Source of the DNA: Alphaproteobacteria bacterium
GTDB lineage: Bacteria > Pseudomonadota > Alphaproteobacteria > UBA6615
Direction: 5' to 3'
DNA length: 47,054 nucleotides
Assembly (NCBI GenBank): GCA_009691025.1
Contig: SHWB01000013.1
Location: 1 to 47,054 of the forward strand
The notes beneath the pieces are model-generated. The model did not search any database, was not told where the DNA came from, and saw only the letters and a list, made by a program, of their open reading frames with translations. Positions 7,669 to 15,434 of this stretch are shown here, piece by piece (position 1 is the stretch's first letter; every line of letters starts with the position of its first letter). The translations under genes were made by a program, and so were the position numbers.

Positions 7669-8439
7669 CTACGCCAGCATGCCGGCAGCACCGCCGTAGA
7701 CGGGCATCTCGATGCCGCTGATGTAGGCGCTGTCGTCCGAGGAGAGGAAGAGCGCGGTTTTGGCCACGTCCCAGACCTCGCCCCAGCGGCCTAGCGGGAT
7801 CTGCGCGTTACGTTTGTCGAGGTACTCGGTGATCGTGCACTCGCGCTCCGCGTCGTCGAGCTTCGCCTTGCCCCTGAAGGCGTCGACCACCGACAGCTCG
7901 ACCATCGGCGTGCGGATGAAGCCCGGCAGGATGGCGTTGACGCGGATGTTGTGCATGCCGTACTGCGCCGCCGTCACCTTCGTGAACTGGTTGATCGCGG
8001 CCTTGGTCGTCGGGTAGCTGACATAGGCAGGGCCGAGGTGGTGGTTAGAGGCGATCGGCGACAGGTTGATGATCGAACCTCCACCGTTCGCGATCATCAC
8101 CGGTATCGCATATTTGCAGCCGAGGAAGACGCTGGTGAGGTCGACCGCCAGCACGCGATCCAAGTCGGCCAGCGTGTGCTCGAAGGCTACGCCATGGGCT
8201 AGGATACCGACATTGTTGCGCAGCACGTCGAGCCGTCCCGAGGCCTCGACGCAGGCCGCGACCATGCCCTCGCAGCCTTCCGCCGTCTCCCCGACGGCGT
8301 CGCGGTTGCGGTCGACCAGCAGCACCTTCGCGCCCTCGCGCACGAACAGCACCGCCGTCGCCTTGCCGTTACCCCAGCCGTGGCCGATCGACCCGGCGCC
8401 TGTTACGATCGCCACCTTGCCGGCCAGCCTGTCGGCCAT
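7669..8439 (-). CDS. SDR-family oxidoreductase with internal deletion, possibly inactive
   Basis: 256 aa; ATG 8437-8439 follows GGAGG at good spacing. N-terminal site TGAGSIGHGWGNGKA (residues 13-27) and VDRN (42-45) match SDRs of the glycine-rich GSIGPGWGNGKA subfamily. Compared with that subfamily, about 20 residues (the third and fourth strand region with the ADV-type motif) appear missing at residues 54-55, where GETAE joins GCEGMV. NNVG is at 75-78. YPTTK (142-146) keeps the catalytic Tyr and Lys, but the catalytic Ser position reads Pro128 (NLSP). The frame is open to TAG 7669-7671. A cofactor-binding defect is likely; the gene may be an early-stage pseudogene. Confidence 0.8.
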   Translation of the reverse strand: MADRLAGKVAIVTGAGSIGHGWGNGKATAVLFVREGAKVLLVDRNRDAVGETAEGCEGMVAACVEASGRLDVLRNNVGILAHGVAFEHTLADLDRVLAVDLTSVFLGCKYAIPVMIANGGGSIINLSPIASNHHLGPAYVSYPTTKAAINQFTKVTAAQYGMHNIRVNAILPGFIRTPMVELSVVDAFRGKAKLDDAERECTITEYLDKRNAQIPLGRWGEVWDVAKTALFLSSDDSAYISGIEMPVYGGAAGMLA

Positions 8440-8503
8440 GACGCGTCCTCCGTCTTTTTCTTGATTGCTTTCGCGCCGCCGCCGCGCCGGCCGTCCCTAC
8501 GGT

Positions 8504-9454
8504 CTACTTCGCCCCGTGCACCGCCGCCTTCGGCAGCATCACATGGATGCCCTTGTTCTCGTTGACGAGCTGCGAGACATGGGTGTCGGCGGCCAGACTC
8601 ATCAGCGTGAAGGCGTCCTCGCGCGACAGATTGGTGCGCGCGCATACGAGGTCGATCATCGCCCGCAGCGCCATCTGCGCGGCGTCGTCGAGGTCGGGGT
8701 CGATGCCGATGGTGACGTAGTCGGAAGGCGTCTCGGCCTGCGGCATATCCAGCTTCATGTCGTCGCGGACATGGAACTCGAAGGTGCCGGTCAGTGCCGT
8801 CTCGGCCGCCGACAGGCAGACCTCGCCATCGCCCTGCACGGCATGGCCGTCGCCGCAGGAGAACAGCGCGCCGTCGTTCCAGATCGGCAGGAAGAGCGTC
8901 GAGCCGGCGACCATCGCCTTGATGTCGAGGTTGCCGCCATGGGCGCGCGGCTGGATCGAGCTGATCTCGCCCCAGGCGGGCGGCGGCGCCACGCCCATGA
9001 CGCCGAAGAACGGGTTGCACTCCAGCTCGACGCCCCACGGCATGATCGCCTTGTTGCGCGCGATGTCGAGGCGGATGGTCATGCGTCGCTCCTGCTTGAA
9101 GTCGTGCGGCAGCGAGCCGCGCAGCGGCATGATGATGTTCCACGCCCAGTCCTGGCGCAGCTTCACCTCGAGGATGCGTATTTCCAGCACGCTGCCGGCC
9201 TTCGCGCCCTTCACGGCGATGGGCCCGGTCATGATGTGCCCGCGCATAGCCGGCTTGCCAACCTCGAGATAGGCGAGGTGGTCGGGCAGGTAGTGCCAGT
9301 CGCCCTTCTCGGCCGGCAATTGCTCGCGCCCGCCGGAGATGGTCTCGATGGTGACGCGGTCGCCCGACGCGATCTCCAGCACCGGCCGGTGCTGCGACGA
9401 GAAGGAGCCCCAGTGGATGTTCCCGGGCTTCGACGGCAGATGATGATGCGCCAT
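8504..9454 (-). CDS. Acetamidase/formamidase family protein
   Basis: 316 aa, full length for the FmdA/AmdA family, which hydrolyses short-chain amides to ammonia and the acid; the real substrate cannot be read from sequence. Family landmarks: HHHLPSKPGNIHWGSF near the N-terminus, ASGDRVTIET (29-38), GHIMTGPIAVKGAKAGSVLE (72-91), NPFFGVMGVAPP, HGGNLDIKAM and SCGDGHAVQGDGEVC, the last containing conserved Asp/His/Glu metal-site candidates. The start at 9452-9454 has only a weak GAGA upstream. It lies between SDR genes in a leftward run (10292 to 6769), suggesting a shared catabolic role (inference). Confidence 0.9.
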   Translation of the reverse strand: MAHHHLPSKPGNIHWGSFSSQHRPVLEIASGDRVTIETISGGREQLPAEKGDWHYLPDHLAYLEVGKPAMRGHIMTGPIAVKGAKAGSVLEIRILEVKLRQDWAWNIIMPLRGSLPHDFKQERRMTIRLDIARNKAIMPWGVELECNPFFGVMGVAPPPAWGEISSIQPRAHGGNLDIKAMVAGSTLFLPIWNDGALFSCGDGHAVQGDGEVCLSAAETALTGTFEFHVRDDMKLDMPQAETPSDYVTIGIDPDLDDAAQMALRAMIDLVCARTNLSREDAFTLMSLAADTHVSQLVNENKGIHVMLPKAAVHGAK

Positions 9455-9527
9455 GTCGGTCTCGCCGCTGGTGGCAGGGCAGGGGCGAGGATTGTGTCCC
9501 GCCGGCCGCGCGGAGGCAACCGCCGCC

Positions 9528-10292
9528 CTACATGGCGCTGACGCCGCCGTCGAGCACCAGTTCGGCGCCGGTCATAAAGGCGCTCTCGTCGCTGGCGAGG
9601 TAGAGAACCCCGTACGCGATGTCGCGCGCCGTGCCGACGCGGCCGAGCGGAAGCTGCGAGGCCAGCCGGTCGACGCTCTCGTCGCGCGTGCGGTCCTTGC
9701 GCATGATGTCGTCGAGCATCGGCGTGTCGATGAAGGCCGGGTGCACCGAGTTGCAGCGGATGCCGTATTTCTTGCGCGCGCAATGCAGCGCCACCGACTT
9801 GCTCAGGTGGCGCACCCCGGCCTTGGCCGAGTTGTAGGCGGCGAAATTGTGGCTGGCGACGATGCCGGCGACCGAGGACAGGTTGACGATCGAGCCGCCG
9901 CCCGACTTAGCCATGGCCGGTATTGCCGTCTTGCAGCCGAGGAAGACGCTGTCGAGGTCGACCGCATGGACGCGCCGCCAGTCCTCCAGCGTGGTCTCCT
10001 CGACCGTGCCGACGATGGCGATGCCGGCGGCGTTGACGAGGATGTTTATGCCGCCCAGCGCCTCCACCGTGTGCGCCACCGCGCCCTGCCAGTCGGCCTC
10101 GACCGTGACGTCACCGACGATGGCCACCGTGCCGGCACCGATCGCCTGCGCCGTCGCCGCCACGCCCTCGGCATTGCGGTCGAACAGAGCCACGCGCCCG
10201 CCCTCGGCGACGAACAGCTCGGCGCAGGCCCGCCCTATCCCGCGCGCCCCGCCCGTCACCAGCGCCACCTTCCCCGCCACCCGACCGGCCAT
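9528..10292 (-). CDS. Short-chain dehydrogenase/reductase, classical type
   Basis: 254 aa with every classical SDR element: TGGARGIG (13-20) for NAD(P) binding, Asp38 after the second strand (favouring NAD), GDV (60-62), NAAG (87-90), catalytic Ser140 in VNLSS, and YNSAK (Tyr153, Lys157). The C-terminal end YLASDESAFMTGAELVLDGG is typical. GGAGGGAACTTC precedes the ATG at 10290-10292. It is the first gene of the leftward cluster that includes the acetamidase-family gene and two unusual SDRs. Of the three SDRs here it is the only one with an intact active site. Substrate unknown. Confidence 0.92.
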   Translation of the reverse strand: MAGRVAGKVALVTGGARGIGRACAELFVAEGGRVALFDRNAEGVAATAQAIGAGTVAIVGDVTVEADWQGAVAHTVEALGGINILVNAAGIAIVGTVEETTLEDWRRVHAVDLDSVFLGCKTAIPAMAKSGGGSIVNLSSVAGIVASHNFAAYNSAKAGVRHLSKSVALHCARKKYGIRCNSVHPAFIDTPMLDDIMRKDRTRDESVDRLASQLPLGRVGTARDIAYGVLYLASDESAFMTGAELVLDGGVSAM

Positions 10293-10330
10293 GAAGTTCC
10301 CTCCGAACGCGCTCGCATCAGCGTGCGACG

Positions 10331-10492
10331 CCTCGTCCTTCGAGACGCCCGCTGACGCGGTCTCCTCAGGATGAGGTTACTCGGGGGACCATAGCGCGTG
10401 GACAGGAATTGAGGAGAGGATAGAGCGGGAGGAAAAGGCAAAGAGTATCCTCACCCTGCGGAGCCCGCGCAGCGGGCGTCCCGAAGGGCAAG
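10331..10492. repeat. Inverted pair of family B repeats
   Basis: Left copy 10331-10376 (cctcgtccttcgagacgccc...ctcctcaggatgagg) and inverted copy 10447-10492 (atcctcaccctgcggagccc...gtcccgaagggcaaggg) are separated by about 70 bp. Each contains a short GC hairpin. This pair opens a 520 bp gene-free stretch (10293-10816) made almost entirely of three different repeat modules. Confidence 0.78.
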
Positions 10493-10518
10493 GGCCCGTC
10501 GGTGCCCACCCTGCGGCA

Positions 10519-10650
10519 GCCTGTCCCGGGTCGTCGCCCCGGCCGGAGCCCGCAGGGCGAAGAGCAGGGGCCCATGAACACGAACTGCGGCCAGATTTCT
10601 ACAGTCCGTGTTCATGGCTCCCGGGTCGCGGCCGCTGGCGCGGCCTGCCA
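10519..10650. repeat. Family C intergenic repeat with ATGAACA arms
   Basis: Central arms CCATGAACACGAACTG (10572-10587) and CAGTCCGTGTTCATGG (10602-10617) are near-perfect inverted copies separated by 14 bases. Outer CCCGG-rich segments (ccggccggagcccgc to the left, gctcccgggtcgcggcc to the right) pair more loosely. Related to the element at 4631-4759. Confidence 0.65.
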
Positions 10651-10685
10651 GGCACGACGATACAGGGGGACCAGGGGGCAGGCGA

Positions 10686-10761
10686 GGGGGAGCGATACGC
10701 TTCTCCGCTACCTGACGCTCATCGCGCAGACGTGGCGGAGCAGTCTGGTATTGTGTCCCCC
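10686..10761. repeat. Inverted repeat, family F (GGGGGA...GATAC)
   Basis: Arms GGGGGAGCGATAC (10686-10698) and GTATTGTGTCCCCC (10748-10761) are imperfect inverted copies; the inner CTCCGC (10703-10708) and GCGGAG (about 10735-10740) extend the stem. It ends about 55 bp before the antitoxin-like gene and occupies the place where a toxin gene would be expected in a higBA-type pair. Only one example is seen in the window. Confidence 0.5.
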
Positions 10762-10816
10762 TAACCCCGCTGGAAGACGGCGAGCGCCGCCGGTGAGATT
10801 GCAGAAGTCACGAACG

Positions 10817-11143
10817 ATGGCGAATACGGCAAGCACGACTGAGAGCGGCATCCTCGGCACGGTCCGCAAGACCGCCGCCGGCCTGCATCGCGCCGGCGTC
10901 ATCGACAAGGCAAACATGCGCGAGTTCGACGCCCTGTGCCTGACGCCGGTAACGCCGATGGCCCAGGAGGACATCAAGGCTCTGCGCGAGCGGGAGAAGG
11001 TCTCCCAGCCGGTGTTCGCGAGCTACCTGAACGTGCGCAAGGATGCGGTCAGCAAATGGGAGCGCGGCGAGAAGCGGCCGGACGGGCCGTCGCTGAAGCT
11101 GTTGAATTTATTGAGAACGAAGGTCCTGCGGGCGTTAGCCTAG
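10817..11143 (+). CDS. HigA/NadS-type antitoxin-like XRE regulator, apparently orphan
   Basis: 108 aa from ATG 10817 to TAG 11141-11143. The C-terminal half has the helix-turn-helix LREREKVSQPVFASYLNVRK followed by DAVSKWERGEKRPDGPSLKLL (about residues 56-96), the pattern of the NadS/HigA antitoxin family that represses its own operon and neutralises a RelE/HigB-type RNase. In such pairs the toxin gene normally lies just upstream; here the upstream 200 bp hold a repeat and only a weak LTP-like echo of a toxin tail, so the toxin seems lost. No strong ribosome site is seen. Its stop touches the stop of the convergent GIY-YIG-like gene. Confidence 0.82.
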   Translation: MANTASTTESGILGTVRKTAAGLHRAGVIDKANMREFDALCLTPVTPMAQEDIKALREREKVSQPVFASYLNVRKDAVSKWERGEKRPDGPSLKLLNLLRTKVLRALA

Positions 11144-11851
11144 TCACTGAAACTTGCGACGCTTGAACGCCAGCACATCGGTAGGCGTCAGCTTGAACCA
11201 TTCGCCGTTCGCACGACGATCCGCAAATCGACGGTGCCAATAGGCTTCGATCCCTGGTGGATCATCGGTTGTAATCGTGTGAACCAATGATGCGGCGTCC
11301 GGCATGGCAACGCGGATTTCCTTCACGCGTCGCTCCAGTTCGTCGCTACGACCGATCTTATAGTGAGGGCCAGACTGTATCAGATAGACTGAACCATCCT
11401 TGGTCTTGTCGCGGCGCGACGTCGACGATGACGGCAGATCGGTGGGCAGCATCGCCGCCACGTCCGCATATTCATGGCGGGTTGACACCCAATCGCGAGT
11501 TGCCGAGAACAGGCCGGCCTTTTCCGCGAAATGATTCGAGATCGTGGTGTGAGCAGGAAAGGTTGGATGGGTTCTCCCGTAGAGGCGAAGCTCCCCATTG
11601 GTCGCGACATGACCGAAGTGGCGATACGCTTCCGCGCCCTGTCGAAGAAGGCTCCCGCCGTCAAGTTTGGTCTTGAGGTAATTGGGAGATAACCCGGCCT
11701 CCGCAACAGCATCACCCCAGCGCGCCCAGTGAATGCCGTACTATTCCGTGTAGAGAATCTCCGTCTCGGCCTCGAATACCTGCCGGCCGGGAGGTTGACC
11801 ATCATTGGCCAAAGCAAGGCGCCGGATTTCCGCAACGATTCTATCGCGCAT
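11144..11851 (-). pseudogene. GIY-YIG-like (T5orf172/Mug113) nuclease family protein broken by one amber codon
   Basis: The frame from ATG 11849-11851 to TGA 11144-11146 encodes 235 residues with a single interruption, TAG at 11741-11743 (codon 37). Flanking sequence ETEILYTE and YGIHWARWGDAVAEAG shows that a tryptophan (TGG) is expected there. The C-terminal domain has VYLIQSGPHYKIGRS, the degenerate GIY-YIG motif, then a predicted AYWHRRFADRRANGEWFKL block and FKRRKFQ end. A 114-codon part (11144-11488) could still be translated from ATG 11488, leaving the nuclease-like domain intact. Base composition is less GC-rich than neighbours. Biochemical role of this family is not established. Confidence 0.85.
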
Positions 11852-12170
11852 TGCTAAAGCATAGCCGGCCAGAGCGGTGAATGTCACCGCGTTGAGCCAT
11901 AAGCGCATGGCCTGCATCGGCCCGGTTTAGGCCGGGCTGTCAAGGGCGGCTACTACGCCAACCGTTTCCACCACGATAGTAATCCCGCATGGCAAACGGC
12001 ACCCATCAACGACCCGGAGGTTAGTAGGATTTACTCACCGCACGCTGCGCTTCACATCGCGCAGATGATCGCGTTTCTCGCCGGCCGTGCGGCCTCGCGC
12101 AGGCTTCCGGGCTCGACTCCCGACTTCCCCCTCTATTCGGTCTGGATCGCTTCGTCAGCGCGCAGCCCGC
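11852..12170. other. Gene-free gap with one small hairpin
   Basis: No open frame with coding composition was found. An inverted repeat GCCCGG (11920-11925) and CCGGGC (11932-11937) with a six-base loop lies about 70 bp upstream of the GIY-YIG-like gene; it has no T-run, so it is not a standard terminator. The rest shows no recognisable RNA, promoter or mobile-element sequence. Confidence 0.35.
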
Positions 12171-13223
12171 TCACCCCGGCCCCGCGACTGGCTCCAGCGG
12201 GCCGCCGGCCTTGTTCCAGGCGTCGACGCCGCCGCGCAGGTTGAGGGGCGGGGGCAAGCCGGCTTCCATCGCCGCCTTCACGGCCAGCGCCGAGCGTTCG
12301 CCATAGGCGCAGTAGAAGACCAGCCGGCGGCCGGAGGCGCGCCCCAGCTCGGCGAGGATGCCGCCGGGGCGCAGATAGTGCGACAGCTCACCATAGGGCG
12401 CGTGCAGCGAGCCGGGAATGGCGCCCGTCCGCGCCCGTTCGCGGTCGTCGCGCAGATCGACCAGCAGCATATCTTTCAACGGCAGAAGGGGGATGGTCTT
12501 GGCCGGATCGAGCGACAGGCCGGCGGCGGCCAGTTCCGCTTGGTCGAGGCCGATCTTGCGGTTGGCCGGCACCGCCACGTCCATCATCTGCGGATTAGCC
12601 AGCTTGAGGCTCGCCATCAGCGCCGCGTATTCCTCGGCGGACTTGACCTGCAGGCGCGGGTTAAAGCGCCGCTCCTCGCCGATGGTCGACACGGTCTCGC
12701 CCTTATAGTCGTGCGCCGGGTAGACGAGCGTGTCGTCGGGCAGCTTCAGCAGCTTGTTGAAGATCGAATCGTAAGCCGCTAGCGAATCGCCATTATGGAA
12801 GTCCGTCCGGCCACTGCCTCGGATCAGCAGCGTGTCGCCGGTGAAGACCCGGTCGGCCATCGCTAAGCAGTAGGAATCTTCGGTGTGGCCGGGCGTGTAG
12901 AGGGCGCGCAGGCCGAGCCCCTCGATGTCGATCGTGTCGCCGTCGGCCACCAGCATAGACACCGTGTCGACGCCCGAGCGCTCGCCCATCACGGTGATGC
13001 AGCGCGTATGATCGCGCAGCGCGCCGAGGCCAGTGATGTGGTCGGCATGAACATGGGTGTCGACGGCCTTCAGCAGCCGCAGCCCCAGCTCCTCGATCAG
13101 CCGCAGATAGAGCGCCACATTCTCGATCACCGGATCGATGATCAGCGCCTCGCCGCCGGGCCGGCTGGCCAGCAGGTAAGTGTACGTCGAGGAGGTCTTG
13201 TCGAAGAGCTGTCGAAAGATCAT
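12171..13223 (-). CDS. Persulfide dioxygenase-rhodanese fusion
   Basis: 350 aa. Residues 1-235 are an ETHE1-like metallo-beta-lactamase domain: metal motif THVHADH (56-62), then TPGHTEDSYC, FTGDTLLI and YPAHDYKG supply the remaining ligands. This enzyme oxidises glutathione persulfide to sulfite and glutathione using Fe(II) and oxygen. After a linker, residues about 245-345 form a rhodanese domain with LLVDLRDDRE and active-site loop CAYGERS (Cys305), which moves sulfane sulfur between thiols. Known fusions of this order couple persulfide oxidation with thiosulfate handling. Cytoplasmic, no signal peptide. Divergent from the lytic transglycosylase gene with 140 bp between them; no sulfide regulator gene is adjacent. 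Confidence 0.93.
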   Translation of the reverse strand: MIFRQLFDKTSSTYTYLLASRPGGEALIIDPVIENVALYLRLIEELGLRLLKAVDTHVHADHITGLGALRDHTRCITVMGERSGVDTVSMLVADGDTIDIEGLGLRALYTPGHTEDSYCLAMADRVFTGDTLLIRGSGRTDFHNGDSLAAYDSIFNKLLKLPDDTLVYPAHDYKGETVSTIGEERRFNPRLQVKSAEEYAALMASLKLANPQMMDVAVPANRKIGLDQAELAAAGLSLDPAKTIPLLPLKDMLLVDLRDDRERARTGAIPGSLHAPYGELSHYLRPGGILAELGRASGRRLVFYCAYGERSALAVKAAMEAGLPPPLNLRGGVDAWNKAGGPLEPVAGPG

Positions 13224-13363
13224 CGCGGCATCCCGTTACGGGCGCCAATTTACACCAGTGTCCTGCGAATTGTCAGAGACGCCTGACGGCAGCGATGCCA
13301 TTGCGCCGACGCGACGGCGTGTGGCAAAGGATTGGCATCTGAGGACACCGGACGGATCGGTCG

Positions 13364-14338
13364 ATGCGGGCGCGCTCGCTCGGAACAATGGCATTGGGAT
13401 TGATGCTCGCCGCGGCGCCCGCCGCGGCGGCGACCGATGCCGCCTTCACCGACTGGCTGGCCGCCTTCCGCAGCGAGGCGGCGGCGAAGGGCATCACGCC
13501 GGCGACGATCGAGGCGGCGCTGACCGGCCTCGAACCCATTCCTCGCGTCATCGAGCTGGACCAGAAGCAGCCCGAGCGCACCGTCACCTTCGACGAGTAT
13601 ATCGCCCGCATCCTGTCACCGACGCGCATCGCCAACGGCCGCGCCAAGCTGGCCGAGCACAGCGCCGTGCTGGCCGAGGTGTCGCAGCGTTTCGGCGTCC
13701 CGCCGCGCTTCATCGTCGCGCTGTGGGGCATCGAGACCAGCTATGGCGGCTATACCGGCAGCTTTCCGGTGATCGGCGCGCTGGCGACGTTGGCCTGGGA
13801 AGGCCGGCGCGCCGATTATTTCCGCGGCGAATTGCTGGCGGCGCTGAAGATCGTCGACCAAGGCCATGTGCAGCCCGCCGGCATGATGGGCTCCTGGGCC
13901 GGCGCAATGGGCCACAGCCAGTTCATGCCGTCGAGCTTCCTCGCCTATGCGATCGACTGGAATAACGACGGCGCCAAGGACATCTGGGGCACGCATGCCG
14001 ACGTCTTCGCCTCGGCGGCCAATTACCTCAAAAGCGTCGGCTGGCGCGAGGAGCTGACCTGGGGGCGAGAGGTGAATCTGTCCGCCAATTTCGCCACCGC
14101 CGACGCCGACCTCAAGGTGGCGAAGCCGCTGGCTGCGTGGCAGGCGATGGGCGTGCGCAGGGCCGATGGCGGCGACCTGCCGGCGCGCGACCTTTCGGCC
14201 TCGATCGTCCTGCCCGGAGGGCCAGGCGGACCGGCCTACCTCGTCTACGACAACTACCGCAGCATCATGCGATGGAACCGCTCGCTCTATTTCGCGACCG
14301 CGGTCGGCCTGCTGGCCGACCGCATCGGCGCGCCGTGA
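13364..14338 (+). CDS. Lytic murein transglycosylase, MltB family
   Basis: 324 aa. An N-terminal signal peptide (TMALGLMLAAAPAAAA) sends it to the periplasm. The SLT_2-type domain carries GIETSYG with catalytic Glu124, then MMGSWAGAMGHSQFMPSSFL, the peptidoglycan-binding core, and DIWGTHADVFASAANYL. It cleaves the glycan backbone to form 1,6-anhydromuramyl ends. Length is normal for the soluble alphaproteobacterial members. There is no lipobox Cys, so it is probably soluble rather than lipid-anchored. It overlaps the next gene, rlpA, by three bases (GTGA), a sign of translational coupling, and heads a rightward cell-wall operon. Confidence 0.94.
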   Translation: MRARSLGTMALGLMLAAAPAAAATDAAFTDWLAAFRSEAAAKGITPATIEAALTGLEPIPRVIELDQKQPERTVTFDEYIARILSPTRIANGRAKLAEHSAVLAEVSQRFGVPPRFIVALWGIETSYGGYTGSFPVIGALATLAWEGRRADYFRGELLAALKIVDQGHVQPAGMMGSWAGAMGHSQFMPSSFLAYAIDWNNDGAKDIWGTHADVFASAANYLKSVGWREELTWGREVNLSANFATADADLKVAKPLAAWQAMGVRRADGGDLPARDLSASIVLPGGPGGPAYLVYDNYRSIMRWNRSLYFATAVGLLADRIGAP

Positions 14339-15339
14339 ACGCCGTCCGGCTCCGTCGGCTGACGGCGCTGGCCGTCGCCGCCATGGCGGCCCTCGCGCTC
14401 GCCGGCTGTGCCGAGACCGAGTTTCTCGTCAACACCGCCAAGCGCACGCAGCAGGAGCCGGTGCCGCAGCAGCCGAGCGCCGTCGGCCGATACAAGATCG
14501 GCACGCCCTACCAGATCGAGGGCAACTGGTACTACCCGGCCGAGGAATACGATTACCGCGAGACCGGCATCGCCTCCTGGTACGGGCCGGGCTTCCACGG
14601 CCGCTCCACGGCGAACGGCGAGAGCTACGACCAGAACGCGCTGACCGCCGCGCACCGTACCCTGCCGATGCCCAGCGTCGTGCGCGTGACCAACCTCGAG
14701 AACGGCCGCTCCATCGTGCTGACCGTCAACGACCGCGGGCCGTTCGCGCGCGGCCGCATCATCGACGTCTCGCGGCGCGCGGCGCAGCTGCTCGCCTTCG
14801 AGCGCAACGGCACGGCCAAGGTGAAGGTCGAGATCCTTCCCGACGAAAGCCAGCAGATCAAGCTCGCCGCGCTCAACTCGCCCGAGGGACGGCGCGAGCA
14901 GATGCAGGTCGCCGCGGCCCCGCGCGGGATTGTCGCCTCCGAGCCTCTGCCGCCGGTGACGGGCGGGGCGGACACGCAGATCGCCCGCGCCCCGGCCACA
15001 AGGACGCCGCCCGCGCCGAGACAGGCCCCGACCGTCGCCGCGCGCACCACGCCGCCGCCACAGGCACCGCCGGCGCTGTCCGACAAGGTCGACGTGCTGC
15101 CGGTCAGCCCTACCGGCATCTACGTCCAGGCCGGCGCCTTCGGCCGCCTCGACAACGCCTTGCGCATGCGCGACCGCCTGCAGACGCTCGGCTCGAGCCA
15201 TATCAGCCGTACCAGCAGCGCCAATGGCGATCTCTATCGCGTGCGGGTCGGGCCGCTCGATACCGTCGACCAGGCCGACGCGCTGTTGACGCAGGTCGTC
15301 TCGTGCTGCCAGCGCGAAGCGCTGATCATCGTCGAGTAG
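14335..15339 (+). CDS. rlpA: RlpA septal-ring lipoprotein, peptidoglycan hydrolase-like
   Basis: 334 aa from a GTG at 14335-14337 that overlaps the mltB-like TGA (14336-14338). A signal peptide ends in lipobox LALAGC (Cys25). The double-psi beta-barrel domain reads ASWYGPGFHGRSTANGE, then LTAAHRTLPMPSVVRV and VNDRGPFARGRIIDVS; the His of AAHR and Asp of NDRG match the catalytic pair used by active RlpA to cleave denuded glycans. A Pro/Ala-rich linker (about residues 205-250) precedes a C-terminal SPOR domain (GIYVQAGAFGRLDNALRM) that binds denuded septal peptidoglycan. Stop is TAG. Functions in daughter-cell separation with its two neighbours. Confidence 0.96.
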   Translation: MNAVRLRRLTALAVAAMAALALAGCAETEFLVNTAKRTQQEPVPQQPSAVGRYKIGTPYQIEGNWYYPAEEYDYRETGIASWYGPGFHGRSTANGESYDQNALTAAHRTLPMPSVVRVTNLENGRSIVLTVNDRGPFARGRIIDVSRRAAQLLAFERNGTAKVKVEILPDESQQIKLAALNSPEGRREQMQVAAAPRGIVASEPLPPVTGGADTQIARAPATRTPPAPRQAPTVAARTTPPPQAPPALSDKVDVLPVSPTGIYVQAGAFGRLDNALRMRDRLQTLGSSHISRTSSANGDLYRVRVGPLDTVDQADALLTQVVSCCQREALIIVE

Positions 15340-15434
15340 TGCCGACGCCGCATTGTCGCCGCCGTTGCCAGCGATGCTGGCGGCAGAACGGGGGTACCGC
15401 CCCCCTTGTCCGCACGACCGGGAAGACCGTTTCC

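Noticed and set aside
10817-11851. The antitoxin and GIY-YIG-like genes as a new two-gene defence system
   Set aside because: The genes are convergent, not co-transcribed, and one is interrupted by a stop codon.
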